The notes beneath the pieces were generated by a model that saw only the letters and a program-made list of their open reading frames with translations, did no database searches and was not told the origin of the DNA. The position numbers and the translations under genes were made by a program. Below, piece after piece: positions 8,943 through 17,904 of a stretch of DNA of 64,000 nucleotides. Source of the DNA: Pseudomonas sp. Leaf48 (lineage in GTDB: Bacteria > Pseudomonadota > Gammaproteobacteria > Pseudomonadales > Pseudomonadaceae); NCBI RefSeq assembly GCF_001421885.1, contig NZ_LMLH01000033.1, positions 142,295 to 206,294 of the forward strand, given 5' to 3'. How positions within the stretch are numbered: the stretch's first letter is position 1; every line of letters starts with the position of its first letter.

Positions 8943-11291
8943 TTAAGCCGACCTGGCCAAAATCAACCCGGTCTCACTCGCCGCTTCCAGCCGGATCGCC
9001 ACAAACTTCGACGTCGGCGTATGGCTGCCATCCCCGGTACTTTCCAGGGGCACCAGTGGATTCACCTCTGGATAGTAAGCCGCTGCCTGTCCGGAAGGAA
9101 TATCAAACGCCAGCAACGTGAAGCCTTTCACCCGCCGCTCAACACCATCATCCCAGATCGACACAATGTCAGCCTTCTGCCCGGGTTTGAAGCCCAGGCG
9201 AATGATGTCGGCTTCGTTGACGAACAACACATCACGCTGCCCCTTCACACCGCGATAACGATCGTTGAGGCCATAAATGGTGGTGTTGTACTGATCGTGA
9301 GAGCGCATTGACTGCATGATCAGGTCCGGCAATACACCGGTTGCCCGGGTGCGTTCGTGCACCAGGTCTTTGGGCAGGTTATTGGGACGGAAATTGGCGC
9401 GGCCCGAGGTGGTGTTCCAGCGTCGCGCCCCCGCGCTGTTACCCAGATAGAAACCGCCCGGGTTCTTGATCTTCTCGTTGAAGTCCTTGAAGCCGGCAAT
9501 GGTGTCGGCGATCAGGTCGCGAATGCGCCGATAGTCAGCCACCAGCCAGTTCCAGTCTACCGGATGGTTGCCCAGGGTCGCCGTAGCGATACCGGCCAGG
9601 ATTGCCGGTTCCGAACGCATCTGGTTAGACAGCGGCTGCAACTGACCATTGGACGCATGGACCATGCTGAACGAATCTTCGACGGTCACCGCCTGTGCGC
9701 CTTCGCCCTGGATATCGATGTCGGTACGGCCCAGGCACGGCAGGATAAGGGCGTCTTTGCCATGAGCCAGATGGCTGCGGTTGAGCTTGGTGCTGATCTG
9801 CACGGTCAGGTCACAGTTGCTCAGGGCCTGGAAGGTTCGTGGGCTGTCGGGGGTGGCCTGGGCGAAATTGCCCCCCAGGCCGATGAAGACTTTAGCCCGA
9901 CCTTCGGCCATGGCGTGGATCGCCTCCACCACGTTGTGGCCGTTTTCACGGGGTACCTTGAACTGGAGGCGCCGCTCCAGCGCATCGAGGAGCGCCACCG
10001 GCGGGCGTTCGTTGATGCCCATGGTCCGATCACCCTGCACGTTACTGTGGCCACGCACCGGGCACAGGCCCGCGCCTGGCCGGCCGATGTTGCCGCGCAG
10101 CAGCATCAGGTTGGCGATTTCCTGGATGGTCGCCACCGAATGGCGATGCTGGGTGATGCCCATGGCCCAGCACATGATGACGCTCTTGCCCTTGGCATAC
10201 ATGCGCGCCGCTTGCTCGATCTCTACCAGGGGCAGGCCGGACTGTTCGACGATCTGCTCCCATGGGGTGTCGTCGATGGCTGACAGGTACTCCAGCACAT
10301 TGGCACAGTGTTCATTGAGGAAGTCGTGATCGAACACCGCCGGGGCATCGGCTTTTTGTGCATCGCGCTCCCACATCAGAAGGAATTTCGCCATCCCGCG
10401 CATTATCGCCATATCGCCACCCAGTGCCGGGCGGAAGTAGGCCGTATTGGTCGGCTTGTCTGCGTTGGTGAGCATTTCAAGCGGATGTTGCGGATTCTGA
10501 AAACGCTCCAGGCCACGCTCCTTGAGCGGGTTGATGCAGACCACTTGAGCACCGCGCTTCACCGCTTCGCGCAGCGGTTCGAGCATGCGTGGGTGGTTGG
10601 TGCCGGGGTTCTGGCCCCAGACGAAAATGGCATCGGCGTGTTCGAAGTCGTCAAACGTCACGGTGCCTTTGCCGACGCCAACACTCTGCGACAACGCAAC
10701 ACCGCTGGCCTCGTGGCACATGTTCGAGCAGTCGGGGAAATTGTTGGTGCCGTAGGCGCGCACGAACAATTGATAAAGGAATGCCGCTTCGTTACTGGCA
10801 CGTCCCGAGGTGTAGAACTCGGCCTGATTCGGGCTCGACAAACCCTGCAGATGTTTGGCGATCAAGGCGAAGGCGGCGTCCCAACTGATCGGTTTGTAGC
10901 GATCGGTTGCGGCGTCATAGCTCATCGGCTCGGTAATACGGCCCTGATACTCGAGCCAATAGTCGCTCTGCTCCAGCAGCGAAGTGACGCTGTGTTTAGC
11001 GAAGAAGTTGCCGTCGACCCGACGTTTGGTCGCTTCCCAGTTCACCGCTTTGGCGCCGTTCTCGCAGAACATCACCATGCCGCCTTCCTTGGAATCGCCC
11101 CAGGCACAACCGGGGCAGTCGAAACCGCCGTTCTTGTTGGTCTTGAGCATCATGCGCAGGTTTTTCAGTGCGTTGTCGCTGGTCAACCAGGCCTGGGCGA
11201 CGCTGATCAGTGCACCCCAGCCACCGGCGGGGCCTTTGTAGGGCTTGTAGCGAGGAACGGGTGTCTGGTCGGCTTGACGGTGTTGACTCAC
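8943..11291 (-). CDS. FdhF/YdeP-family molybdopterin oxidoreductase
   Basis: 782 residues from a GTG at 11291, whose GTGA overlaps the fdhD stop and is preceded by TTGGAGAA. This start beats the upstream reading from 11465, which would lie inside fdhD. Features include an N-terminal CPGCAWG region, CSNMCHEASG, molybdopterin-binding stretches (WGQNPGTNHPRM; RGNIGRPGAGLCPVRGHSN; GLGGNFAQATPD) and a C-terminal aspartate-decarboxylase-like barrel (RSHDQYNTTIYG). It belongs to the alpha-subunit-only formate dehydrogenase-like family related to E. coli YdeP; the true electron donor is unproven. Translational coupling to fdhD supports a sulfurated Mo cofactor. Confidence 0.9.
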   Translation of the reverse strand: MSQHRQADQTPVPRYKPYKGPAGGWGALISVAQAWLTSDNALKNLRMMLKTNKNGGFDCPGCAWGDSKEGGMVMFCENGAKAVNWEATKRRVDGNFFAKHSVTSLLEQSDYWLEYQGRITEPMSYDAATDRYKPISWDAAFALIAKHLQGLSSPNQAEFYTSGRASNEAAFLYQLFVRAYGTNNFPDCSNMCHEASGVALSQSVGVGKGTVTFDDFEHADAIFVWGQNPGTNHPRMLEPLREAVKRGAQVVCINPLKERGLERFQNPQHPLEMLTNADKPTNTAYFRPALGGDMAIMRGMAKFLLMWERDAQKADAPAVFDHDFLNEHCANVLEYLSAIDDTPWEQIVEQSGLPLVEIEQAARMYAKGKSVIMCWAMGITQHRHSVATIQEIANLMLLRGNIGRPGAGLCPVRGHSNVQGDRTMGINERPPVALLDALERRLQFKVPRENGHNVVEAIHAMAEGRAKVFIGLGGNFAQATPDSPRTFQALSNCDLTVQISTKLNRSHLAHGKDALILPCLGRTDIDIQGEGAQAVTVEDSFSMVHASNGQLQPLSNQMRSEPAILAGIATATLGNHPVDWNWLVADYRRIRDLIADTIAGFKDFNEKIKNPGGFYLGNSAGARRWNTTSGRANFRPNNLPKDLVHERTRATGVLPDLIMQSMRSHDQYNTTIYGLNDRYRGVKGQRDVLFVNEADIIRLGFKPGQKADIVSIWDDGVERRVKGFTLLAFDIPSGQAAAYYPEVNPLVPLESTGDGSHTPTSKFVAIRLEAASETGLILARSA

Positions 11292-12127
11292 GCTTGGTTC
11301 TCCAACGCTGGGCTGTAGACCCGCGGCGCATTCTTTTGTGGCAGATGGATGAGATTGAGGTTGTGGCGACGGGCCCATTGCACGGCAAGGCCGGTGGGTG
11401 ACGACAGACTGACCAGGGTCTGGATGCCGGCGCGCAATACTTTCTGGATCAATTCGAGGCTGCAACGGCTGGTTACGATGGCCAACCCGCCAGTGGTCGG
11501 GATCTTTTGCCGGATCAGGCCGCCGATCAATTTGTCGAGGGCGTTATGCCGGCCGATGTCTTCACGTCCCAGCAGCAATTCGCCCTGGTTGTTCATGAAC
11601 ACCGCAGCGTGCACCGCGCCGCAATGCTGGCCCAGGGGCTGGAAGGCACCGATGCGCTCGCGCAGACCGTCGAGCCATTCGGCGGGAGGCAACGGTGCGC
11701 CGGGCAATACCTGAAGCTGCGGCAGTGCCTGCTCGACCGCTTCAACTCCGCACAGCCCGCAGCCGCTGGTGCCGGCCAATTGCCGGCGTTGCTGCTTGAG
11801 GTTCCAGAAGGCGCGGTTGGCGATGGTCACTTGCGCGTACTGCGCCGAACCCGAGCCGCTCAGTTGCAGGTCGTAGATGTCCGCGGCGTCCTGAATGATG
11901 CCGCTGCCCAGACTGAACCCGACGATAAAGTCTTCCAGGTCCGTCGGGGTCACCAGCATGACCGCCTGGCTGATGCCGTTGTAGGCAATCGCCAACGCCA
12001 CTTCCTCGGCCAGCGCGGTGCTCGCCGATTCGCAGTACTGAAGGTTGTTGTAGCTGTAAGTCTGGCTTGCGGCGGGCGCGGGTGTTTCGAGGGCAGGCGC
12101 CGCGCAGGCAGGGCGCTTGGTATTCAT
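11288..12127 (-). CDS. fdhD: FdhD sulfurtransferase for formate dehydrogenase
   Basis: 279 residues. FdhD carries sulfur from cysteine desulfurase to the molybdenum cofactor of formate dehydrogenases. The hallmark CxxC appears as SGCGLCG near residue 120, and the family's central block is clear (NNQGELLLGREDIGRHNALDKLIG). The stop overlaps the GTG of the downstream dehydrogenase gene by 4 bases, a sign of coupled translation. Upstream, 92 bp containing two inverted repeats separate it from a LysR-type regulator on the same strand. Confidence 0.93.
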   Translation of the reverse strand: MNTKRPACAAPALETPAPAASQTYSYNNLQYCESASTALAEEVALAIAYNGISQAVMLVTPTDLEDFIVGFSLGSGIIQDAADIYDLQLSGSGSAQYAQVTIANRAFWNLKQQRRQLAGTSGCGLCGVEAVEQALPQLQVLPGAPLPPAEWLDGLRERIGAFQPLGQHCGAVHAAVFMNNQGELLLGREDIGRHNALDKLIGGLIRQKIPTTGGLAIVTSRCSLELIQKVLRAGIQTLVSLSSPTGLAVQWARRHNLNLIHLPQKNAPRVYSPALENQA

Positions 12128-12159
12128 GGCATCACCGTCGGTTTGATCAGCTTTAAGAC

Positions 12160-12184
12160 TAGGCGCGACAACTTGTCGCGTCTA
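12160..12184. promoter_or_regulatory. 25-bp inverted repeat upstream of fdhD
   Basis: TAGGCGCGACAA-C-TTGTCGCGTCTA, arms matching at 11 of 12 positions, centred about 45 bp before the fdhD start. It is either an operator for the adjacent LysR protein or an RNA hairpin after that gene; there is no T-run on the minus strand to make it an intrinsic terminator. Confidence 0.55.
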
Positions 12185-12197
12185 ATCGCTAATACTG

Positions 12198-12211
12198 ATC
12201 TACCGATAGAT
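12198..12211. promoter_or_regulatory. 14-bp palindrome, LysR-type operator candidate
   Basis: ATCTA-CCGA-TAGAT, immediately after the LysR gene stop and about 75 bp before fdhD. The interrupted dyad fits the T-N11-A style of LysR sites. Inference only. Confidence 0.4.
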
Positions 12212-12219
12212 AGCGTCGA

Positions 12220-13107
12220 TCAAGAGCAAGGCCGCGATTGCTGATAAATCGCAAAACACGCTTCCGCCAGCGCCGAGCGTGGCGCACTGCGACGCTTGAT
12301 CAACCCCAGCCGGCCTAGGGTCTGGGCATTTTCGATAGGCTGCAGGCGCAAATGATCAGTCAGGCTTTCCAGGCCGCCATCCAGCGGCATCACGGCGCAA
12401 CACAAGCCGCCGTGCACAGCTTGTAGCAATTGATGCACAGCGTCGGTTTGCAACAACGGCTGTGGCGTGAGGCCACGGCTGTGGAAGTTATGGTCGATGG
12501 ACTGGCGGAAGTGCATGCCACTGGTGAGCATGCCCAGCGGCAGTTCGATCAACGCTTCCCAACTCAGCGGCGCCTCGCCGAAGGTGAAGAAACGCTGGTC
12601 GTAGAGCAGGCCCATACGGGTTTCGCTGAAAGTCAGAGAGTCAAAACGTTCGGCATCCAGACGTTCCAGGTAAGACACACCGAGGTCCAGGCGGTTGTTC
12701 GCCAGCTGTTCGAGAATCTGTTCGGAACTCAGTGCCGAGAGCTCGAAACGCAAATTCGGATGTTCCCCGTGCAGGCGCTGCAGCAGCGGCAACGGATCGA
12801 AACTCGACAATGGCACCACGCCCAGCCGCAAGGTCCCGACCAGACTGCCGCGACAGGCCGCCGCTTCAGCGTACAAACCGTCGTAGGCCGCCAGCACGGT
12901 GCGCGCCCAGGCCAGCACCCGCTCTCCCGGTGCGGTGAAGCCCTCGAAACGTTGACCGCGATTGACCAACGGCAACTCGAGTTCTTCTTCGAGGTTGCGC
13001 AGGCGCATGGACAGGGTCGGCTGGGTGATGTGGCAGCGCGCGGCGGCCTGGCCGAAATGGCGGGTTTCGTCGAGCGCGATGAGGAATTTCAGCTGCTTGA
13101 TGTCCAT
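12220..13107 (-). CDS. LysR-family regulator next to fdhD/fdhF
   Basis: 295 residues from ATG 13107 (MDIKQLKFLIALDE), with GGAG about 9 bases upstream; the longer reading from 13239 adds no recognisable sequence. Winged helix-turn-helix at about residues 1-62 (FGQAAARCHITQPTLSMRLRNLE) and a LysR substrate-binding domain from about 92 to 290. It lies head-to-tail with fdhD and fdhF, so it probably regulates that unit, perhaps through the dyads in the 92-bp gap. The inducer is unknown. Confidence 0.88.
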   Translation of the reverse strand: MDIKQLKFLIALDETRHFGQAAARCHITQPTLSMRLRNLEEELELPLVNRGQRFEGFTAPGERVLAWARTVLAAYDGLYAEAAACRGSLVGTLRLGVVPLSSFDPLPLLQRLHGEHPNLRFELSALSSEQILEQLANNRLDLGVSYLERLDAERFDSLTFSETRMGLLYDQRFFTFGEAPLSWEALIELPLGMLTSGMHFRQSIDHNFHSRGLTPQPLLQTDAVHQLLQAVHGGLCCAVMPLDGGLESLTDHLRLQPIENAQTLGRLGLIKRRSAPRSALAEACFAIYQQSRPCS

Positions 13108-13242
13108 CTTCGCTCCAGGGTGGGTGAAGGGGAGGATTCTATCGTCCGGGGGAAGCGGCGTCATTGGTCGGGTTGGGTCCGCAAGTGACGGGTGTGGTCT
13201 AGGCTTTTTCATCTGGACACCCAAACCCAAGGAGAGCAAACA

Positions 13243-13692
13243 ATGAGCCTGTTCAGTTTTCTAAAAGAAGCTGGTGAAAAAATCCTCGATGCACTGACGC
13301 CGGACAAGGCCGAAGCCAATAGCGAGGCGCTGACCAAGCATGTGCAGAGCGCCTTGACGGGCATCGACACCTCCAAGGTCCAGGTGAAAGTCGAGGGCGA
13401 CAAAATCATTGCCACGGGCGAAGCTTCAAGCCAGGAAGAAAAGGAAAAGATTCTTTTGGCACTTGGCAACGTGGCGGGTATCAGCGGTGTTGATGACCAG
13501 ATCACTGTGACCGGGCCGGTGGCAGCGCCAGCGAAGTTCGTCACGGTCGAGAAAGGCGACACACTCAGTGCCATTTCCAAGCGCGTCTATGGTGATCCAA
13601 ACAAGTATCAAAAAATCTTCGAAGCCAACAAGCCGATGCTCAAGGACCCGAACAAGATCTATCCGGGGCAGTCGTTAAGGATTCCTGAGTAG
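13243..13692 (+). CDS. kbp: BON-LysM protein, Kbp/YgaU type
   Basis: 149 residues from ATG 13243 with GGAGAG upstream, the same length as E. coli Kbp (YgaU). A BON domain covers about residues 25-88 and a LysM domain about 97-147 (VEKGDTLSAISKRVYGDPNKY). There is no signal peptide, as in Kbp, which is a cytoplasmic potassium-sensing protein. The likeness in size and domain order is strong; potassium binding here is inferred. It is transcribed divergently from the LysR gene. Confidence 0.85.
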   Translation: MSLFSFLKEAGEKILDALTPDKAEANSEALTKHVQSALTGIDTSKVQVKVEGDKIIATGEASSQEEKEKILLALGNVAGISGVDDQITVTGPVAAPAKFVTVEKGDTLSAISKRVYGDPNKYQKIFEANKPMLKDPNKIYPGQSLRIPE

Positions 13693-13711
13693 GCCTTAAG
13701 TCCGTGTGATG

Positions 13712-13829
13712 GCCATCGTCGGAACGCCGCCCGGACCATGCCACGCTCCCATAGCATCTGAGTCGTTCACTAATCAATCGCACGACACAAATCCTGTGGG
13801 AGCGTGGCTTGCCCGCGATGCAGGCGCCC
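13712..13829. repeat. Degenerate REP pair
   Basis: Opposed motifs GCCACGCTCCCATAG (about 13742) and CTGTGGGAGCGTGGC (about 13795) form a diverged REP doublet between the convergent kbp and yrfG genes. Confidence 0.6.
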
Positions 13830-13834
13830 TAGTC

Positions 13835-14497
13835 TCAAAGCCCGGTAATCAAATCCCGATAATCCTCAACCGCGGCAAATTCGCCTGTGTCCTTCGGCCC
13901 CTTGCGGCTGTCCGGCTCTTTCACGGCCAACAAATGCGCCACACCAAAGTCCCGCGCACTGCGCAGGATCGGCAAGGTGTCGTCGATAAACAGACTACGT
14001 GACGGGTCGAAATCGATATCGGCTTGCAGCGCATCCCAGAACTGCGGATTTTCCTTGGGGAAGCCGTAGTCGTGGGAGCTGATCAACCGCTCGAAATACG
14101 GCGCCAGCTCGATTTTTTCCAGCTTCAGCGACAGCGAGTCGCGGTGCGCGTTGGTGATCAGTACCACGCGCTTGCCGGCTTGTTTTATCGCCGCCAGAAA
14201 GGTGTCCGCATCAGGACGCAGAGCGATCAGATGAGCGGTTTCCAGTTTGAGCTCTCGCACCGGCAGCTTCAGCTCGGCGCTCCAGAAATCCAGGCAGTAC
14301 CACTGCAACTGTCCGGCATTGCGTTCGAACAATGGCTGCAGCTCCTGTTCGGCAATGGCCCGGTCTATACCGTGCAGCTCGGCGTAACGCTGGGGCAGGT
14401 GTTCCAGCCAGAAGTGATTGTCGAAATGCAGGTCCAGCAGCGTGCCGTCCATATCCAGCAGAACGGTATCGATAGCGGACCAGGGTAGTGAAGGCAT
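13835..14497 (-). CDS. yrfG: HAD-family nucleotidase YrfG
   Basis: 220-residue haloacid dehalogenase hydrolase. HAD motifs: LLDMDGTLLDL at about residues 13-23, LITNAHRDS (motif II), the conserved Lys in GFPKENPQF and FIDDTLPIL (motifs III/IV). In E. coli YrfG dephosphorylates GMP and IMP. Divergently placed from nudE with an 88-bp shared gap, the same linkage seen in enterics and pseudomonads. Confidence 0.9.
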   Translation of the reverse strand: MPSLPWSAIDTVLLDMDGTLLDLHFDNHFWLEHLPQRYAELHGIDRAIAEQELQPLFERNAGQLQWYCLDFWSAELKLPVRELKLETAHLIALRPDADTFLAAIKQAGKRVVLITNAHRDSLSLKLEKIELAPYFERLISSHDYGFPKENPQFWDALQADIDFDPSRSLFIDDTLPILRSARDFGVAHLLAVKEPDSRKGPKDTGEFAAVEDYRDLITGL

Positions 14498-14585
14498 GGC
14501 AACGTCTCGGACGGTAGAAAGATATCTGACATAAACAATAGGGAAAGCCGCGTTATAGTAGCGCGTTCACGCCAAGGAGCTTTGC

Positions 14586-15152
14586 ATGCGCCAGAAACCC
14601 ACCATACTCGCCCGCGAAATTGTCGCCACCAGTCGATTGTTCTGTGTGGAAGAGCTGAAGTTGCGCTTTTCCAACGGCGTGGAACGCACGTATGAGCGAT
14701 TGGTCGGCAAAGGTGCCGGGTATGGCGCGGTCATGATCGTGGCAATGCTGGATGCCGATCATGCGGTGCTTGTCGAGGAATATTGCGCCGGTACGGATGA
14801 GTACGAGATGTCCTTGCCCAAGGGCCTGATCGAACCGGGTGAAGACGTATTGGCCGCCGCCGAACGTGAGCTCAAGGAAGAGGCAGGCTTCGGTGCCCGG
14901 CAACTTGAACACTTGACCGAACTATCGCTGTCGCCCGGCTATATGAGCCAGAAAATTCAGGTAGTCCTGGCTATGGACCTCTATGAAGAGCGTCTGGAAG
15001 GCGACGAGCCAGAGCCTATGGGCGTGAGCAAAGTCAGTCTGCGTGAGCTGTCGGCGCTGGCGCAAAACCCACAGTTCAGCGAGGGCCGTGCCTTGGCGGC
15101 GCTGTATCTGGCCCGTGACCTGCTGACTCAGCGTGGGGTGTTTCTGCCATGA
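14586..15152 (+). CDS. nudE: ADP compounds hydrolase NudE
   Basis: 188-residue Nudix hydrolase. The Nudix box is complete at about residues 78-100 (GLIEPGEDVLAAAERELKEE and on through AGFG). NudE cleaves ADP-ribose, NADH and Ap3A in the cytoplasm. ATG 14586 is preceded by a near-ideal AAGGAGC. Its stop overlaps the cysQ start (ATGA), so the two are translationally coupled. Confidence 0.93.
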   Translation: MRQKPTILAREIVATSRLFCVEELKLRFSNGVERTYERLVGKGAGYGAVMIVAMLDADHAVLVEEYCAGTDEYEMSLPKGLIEPGEDVLAAAERELKEEAGFGARQLEHLTELSLSPGYMSQKIQVVLAMDLYEERLEGDEPEPMGVSKVSLRELSALAQNPQFSEGRALAALYLARDLLTQRGVFLP

Positions 15153-15976
15153 CTTTCACTCACCCGTTGATGGCGCCCGTGGTTGAGCTGGCGTTGAAGG
15201 CCGGCGAAGCGATCCTGCCGTTCTGGCGTACCGGTACAGCGGTGACGGCCAAATCGGATGACTCGCCTGTCACTGCGGCAGACCTGGCTGCCCATCATCT
15301 GATTCTGGCCGGCTTGACGGCGCTGGACCCGAGCATTGCGGTGCTGTCCGAAGAAGACGCCAACATCCCCCAGAGCGTACGTGCTGGATGGCAGCGCTGG
15401 TGGCTGGTCGATCCACTTGATGGCACCAAGGAGTTCATATCTGGCAGTGAGGAATTCACCGTCAATATTGCCCTGATCGAAAACGGCCAAGTGGTATTCG
15501 GCGTGGTGTCGATGCCGACCAATGGGCGCTTCTATGTCGGTGGAGCCGGGCTCGGTGCGTGGCGTGGCGATCAAGGTGGTACACCGGTAACGATTCAGGT
15601 GCGGCATGCCTTGGCACCCGGCCAGGCGTTTACCGTGGTTGCCAGCCGCCGCCATTCCAGTGAGCAGCAGGAGCGTTTGCTGGCGGGGTTGAGTGCAAGC
15701 CTTGGAGAGCTGCAACTGGCTAATATCGGCAGCTCGCTGAAGTTTTGTTTGTTGGCTGAAGGCGAAGCGGATTGTTATCCGCGTTTGGCGCCGACTTCGC
15801 AGTGGGACACGGCGGCGGCGCAAGGTGTGCTGGAAGGCGCGGGCGGGGAGGTGCTGGATTTGAGCGGCGCGCCGTTCTGTTACCCGGCGCGGGAGTCGCT
15901 GTTGAATGAGTTCTTTTTGGCGTTGCCGGCGAAGGCCGCGTGGCGGGAGAAACTATTGGCGCTCGCCAACTCGTAG
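15149..15976 (+). CDS. cysQ: 3'(2'),5'-bisphosphate nucleotidase CysQ
   Basis: 275-residue inositol-monophosphatase-fold enzyme that removes the 3'-phosphate from PAP, a by-product of sulfate assimilation. Metal-binding motifs are visible: SEED at about 66-69 and WLVDPLDGTKEF at about 87-98, plus a C-terminal WDTAAAQGVLEGAGG. Overlaps nudE by 4 bases. A perfect 26-bp hairpin follows. Confidence 0.94.
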   Translation: MTFTHPLMAPVVELALKAGEAILPFWRTGTAVTAKSDDSPVTAADLAAHHLILAGLTALDPSIAVLSEEDANIPQSVRAGWQRWWLVDPLDGTKEFISGSEEFTVNIALIENGQVVFGVVSMPTNGRFYVGGAGLGAWRGDQGGTPVTIQVRHALAPGQAFTVVASRRHSSEQQERLLAGLSASLGELQLANIGSSLKFCLLAEGEADCYPRLAPTSQWDTAAAQGVLEGAGGEVLDLSGAPFCYPARESLLNEFFLALPAKAAWREKLLALANS

Positions 15977-15998
15977 GAGCCAGCAAGCTGGCTCCTAC
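15973..15998. repeat. Perfect hairpin between convergent genes
   Basis: GTAGGAGCCAGC-AA-GCTGGCTCCTAC, a 12-bp perfect stem in the gap between cysQ and the thioesterase gene. No T-run; resembles a compact REP-type hairpin and may end both transcripts. Confidence 0.7.
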
Positions 15999-16013
15999 GG
16001 CGACCATTGCCTA

Positions 16014-16469
16014 TCAGCGGTGCAGCACGTATTGCCCGGTAAACAGCACCGCATACTCATCACTCCCCGCATTCACCACCCGTGTAGCCAGCGTCAACCG
16101 CGCCCGACCATAACGCTGGTACATGGTCAGAAACTTCTTCCACGCCGCCGCACTCGGCGCCTGACAAATGGCTGTGGCATCACTCGTCACGGGTAGGGGA
16201 TAGCTGATCTGCCCTTCCTGAATCACGATGTGCCCATCTTCGATGCCTTCCTCTTTCAGGCGCAAATGCAACCAGCCCCAGCCGACCAGCACCGCAGCGC
16301 AATACAGGCTGCCACCGAACATGGTGCTCTTGTGGTTGACGTTGGCTTCCAGCGGCAGCTGCAGGCGCAGTTGCTGGTCGTGCCAGTCGAGCACTTTGAG
16401 GCCCATGTCCCGTGTCAGAGGGATGTCGTGATGAAGAACCGATTCCAGTTGACGGCTTTCGCGGGTCAT
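16014..16469 (-). CDS. YiiD-C-type hotdog thioesterase
   Basis: 151 residues matching the YiiD C-terminal putative thioesterase domain: MGLKVLDWHDQQLRLQLPL, then VNHKSTMFGGSLYC, the active-site loop of this family. Cytoplasmic, substrate unknown. Convergent with cysQ and 40 bp downstream of dctD on the same strand. Confidence 0.82.
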   Translation of the reverse strand: MTRESRQLESVLHHDIPLTRDMGLKVLDWHDQQLRLQLPLEANVNHKSTMFGGSLYCAAVLVGWGWLHLRLKEEGIEDGHIVIQEGQISYPLPVTSDATAICQAPSAAAWKKFLTMYQRYGRARLTLATRVVNAGSDEYAVLFTGQYVLHR

Positions 16470-16509
16470 TGCGTGGCCTCTTGTTTGAAGTGAGGGATTG
16501 GACGGTGGC

Positions 16510-17904
16510 TCATTCGTGCTCGTCGGCGTGGGTGGAAGTGCCGCTGTCGGCGAAACTCAAGCCATGCTTGCGCAGTTTGTCATGCAGGGTCTTGCGCGGA
16601 ATGCCCAGGGCTTCGGCGACGCTGCGCACGGAGCTGTGAGAGCGCGCCAGTTCGGCCGCAATCAGGCTTTTTTCGAAGTTTTCCACTTGCTCACTCAACC
16701 CGCCGCTGATCATTTCGACCGTAGTGCCGACAGCATCGTCGGGCGCGTTGTTATCCAGGGCCAGTTCCAGCCCCAGGGCGAATCGTTCGGCGGCGTTTTG
16801 CAGTTCGCGCACGTTACCGGGCCAGGTGTGGCGCAGTAACAAGGCGCGCTGTCCCGGCTGCAGTTCATGGGGCGGCAGGCCGTGGCGGGTGCTGGCCTCA
16901 TCGGCGAAATGCTGGAACATCATCAACGCATCTTCGCCACGCTCGCGTAACGGCGGAATTCGCAGGGGCGCGACATTCAGGCGGTAGTACAAGTCGGCAC
17001 GGAAGCGCCCCTGATCGGCGGCCTGGCGCAGGTCTTCCTTGGTCGCCGCGATGATGCGCAGGTCCAGCGGGATCAGTTGGTTGCCACCCAGGCGTTCGAC
17101 TACCCGCTCCTGGAGCAGACGCAGCAATTTGACCTGCACATCGAGGCTCATGCTTTCGATTTCATCCAGGAACAGCGTGCCGCCGTTGGCGAATTCGAAC
17201 TTGCCGATGCGGCGCTTCTGCGCACCGGTAAATGCGCCGGGTTCGTGGCCGAAAAGCTCACTTTCAACTACCGATTCGGCCAGTGCGCCAGCGTTGATCG
17301 CCACGAACGGCCCGTTGCGGCGGTTGGATAAATCGTGCAGGGCCCGCGCAACCACTTCTTTACCGGCGCCGGTCTCTCCGAGAATCAGCACATCGGCCTT
17401 GGTCGCCGCCAACGCGCCGATCTGTTCGCGCAGGCGCAGCATCGGCGCCGATTGCCCGACCAGGCGCGTGCTCAACTCCTGGCGATCGCTCAATGCGAGC
17501 CGCAAGCTGCGGTTATCCAGCACCAGGCGGCGCAGCGCCAGGGCGCGGCGCACACTGTCGAGCAGGGCATCGCTGGCGAAGGGTTTTTCCAGAAAATCAT
17601 AGGCTCCGGCGCGCATGGCTTGCACCGCCAACGGCACATCGCCGTGTCCGGTGATCAGCAACACCGGCAGGTCGGGGTCCTGGGCATGCAGCTCGGTCAG
17701 CAGTTCGAGGCCGTCCATACCGGGCATGCGGATGTCACTGACCACCACGCCCGGCCAGTCGCGCTCCAGTTGCGCGGCCAGGCCCTTGGCTTCGGCCAGC
17801 GGCAAGACTTTCAGGCCGGCCAGATCCAGGGTCTGGCTCAGCGCCTGGCGCAGATGGGGATCGTCGTCGATCAACACGACCTGAATACGGTTGTCGATGG
17901 TCAT
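16510..17904 (-). CDS. dctD: Sigma-54 response regulator, DctD type
   Basis: 464 residues: receiver domain (phospho-acceptor Asp57 in VVSDIRMPGMDG), AAA+ domain with Walker A GETGAGKE and the sigma-54 contact loop GAFTGA, and a Fis-type helix-turn-helix tail (SVAEALGIPRKTLHDKLRKHG). ATGA overlap with the kinase gene upstream. In pseudomonads DctB/DctD switch on C4-dicarboxylate transporters. No dct transporter gene is visible in this window, so the target must lie elsewhere. Confidence 0.9.
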   Translation of the reverse strand: MTIDNRIQVVLIDDDPHLRQALSQTLDLAGLKVLPLAEAKGLAAQLERDWPGVVVSDIRMPGMDGLELLTELHAQDPDLPVLLITGHGDVPLAVQAMRAGAYDFLEKPFASDALLDSVRRALALRRLVLDNRSLRLALSDRQELSTRLVGQSAPMLRLREQIGALAATKADVLILGETGAGKEVVARALHDLSNRRNGPFVAINAGALAESVVESELFGHEPGAFTGAQKRRIGKFEFANGGTLFLDEIESMSLDVQVKLLRLLQERVVERLGGNQLIPLDLRIIAATKEDLRQAADQGRFRADLYYRLNVAPLRIPPLRERGEDALMMFQHFADEASTRHGLPPHELQPGQRALLLRHTWPGNVRELQNAAERFALGLELALDNNAPDDAVGTTVEMISGGLSEQVENFEKSLIAAELARSHSSVRSVAEALGIPRKTLHDKLRKHGLSFADSGTSTHADEHE

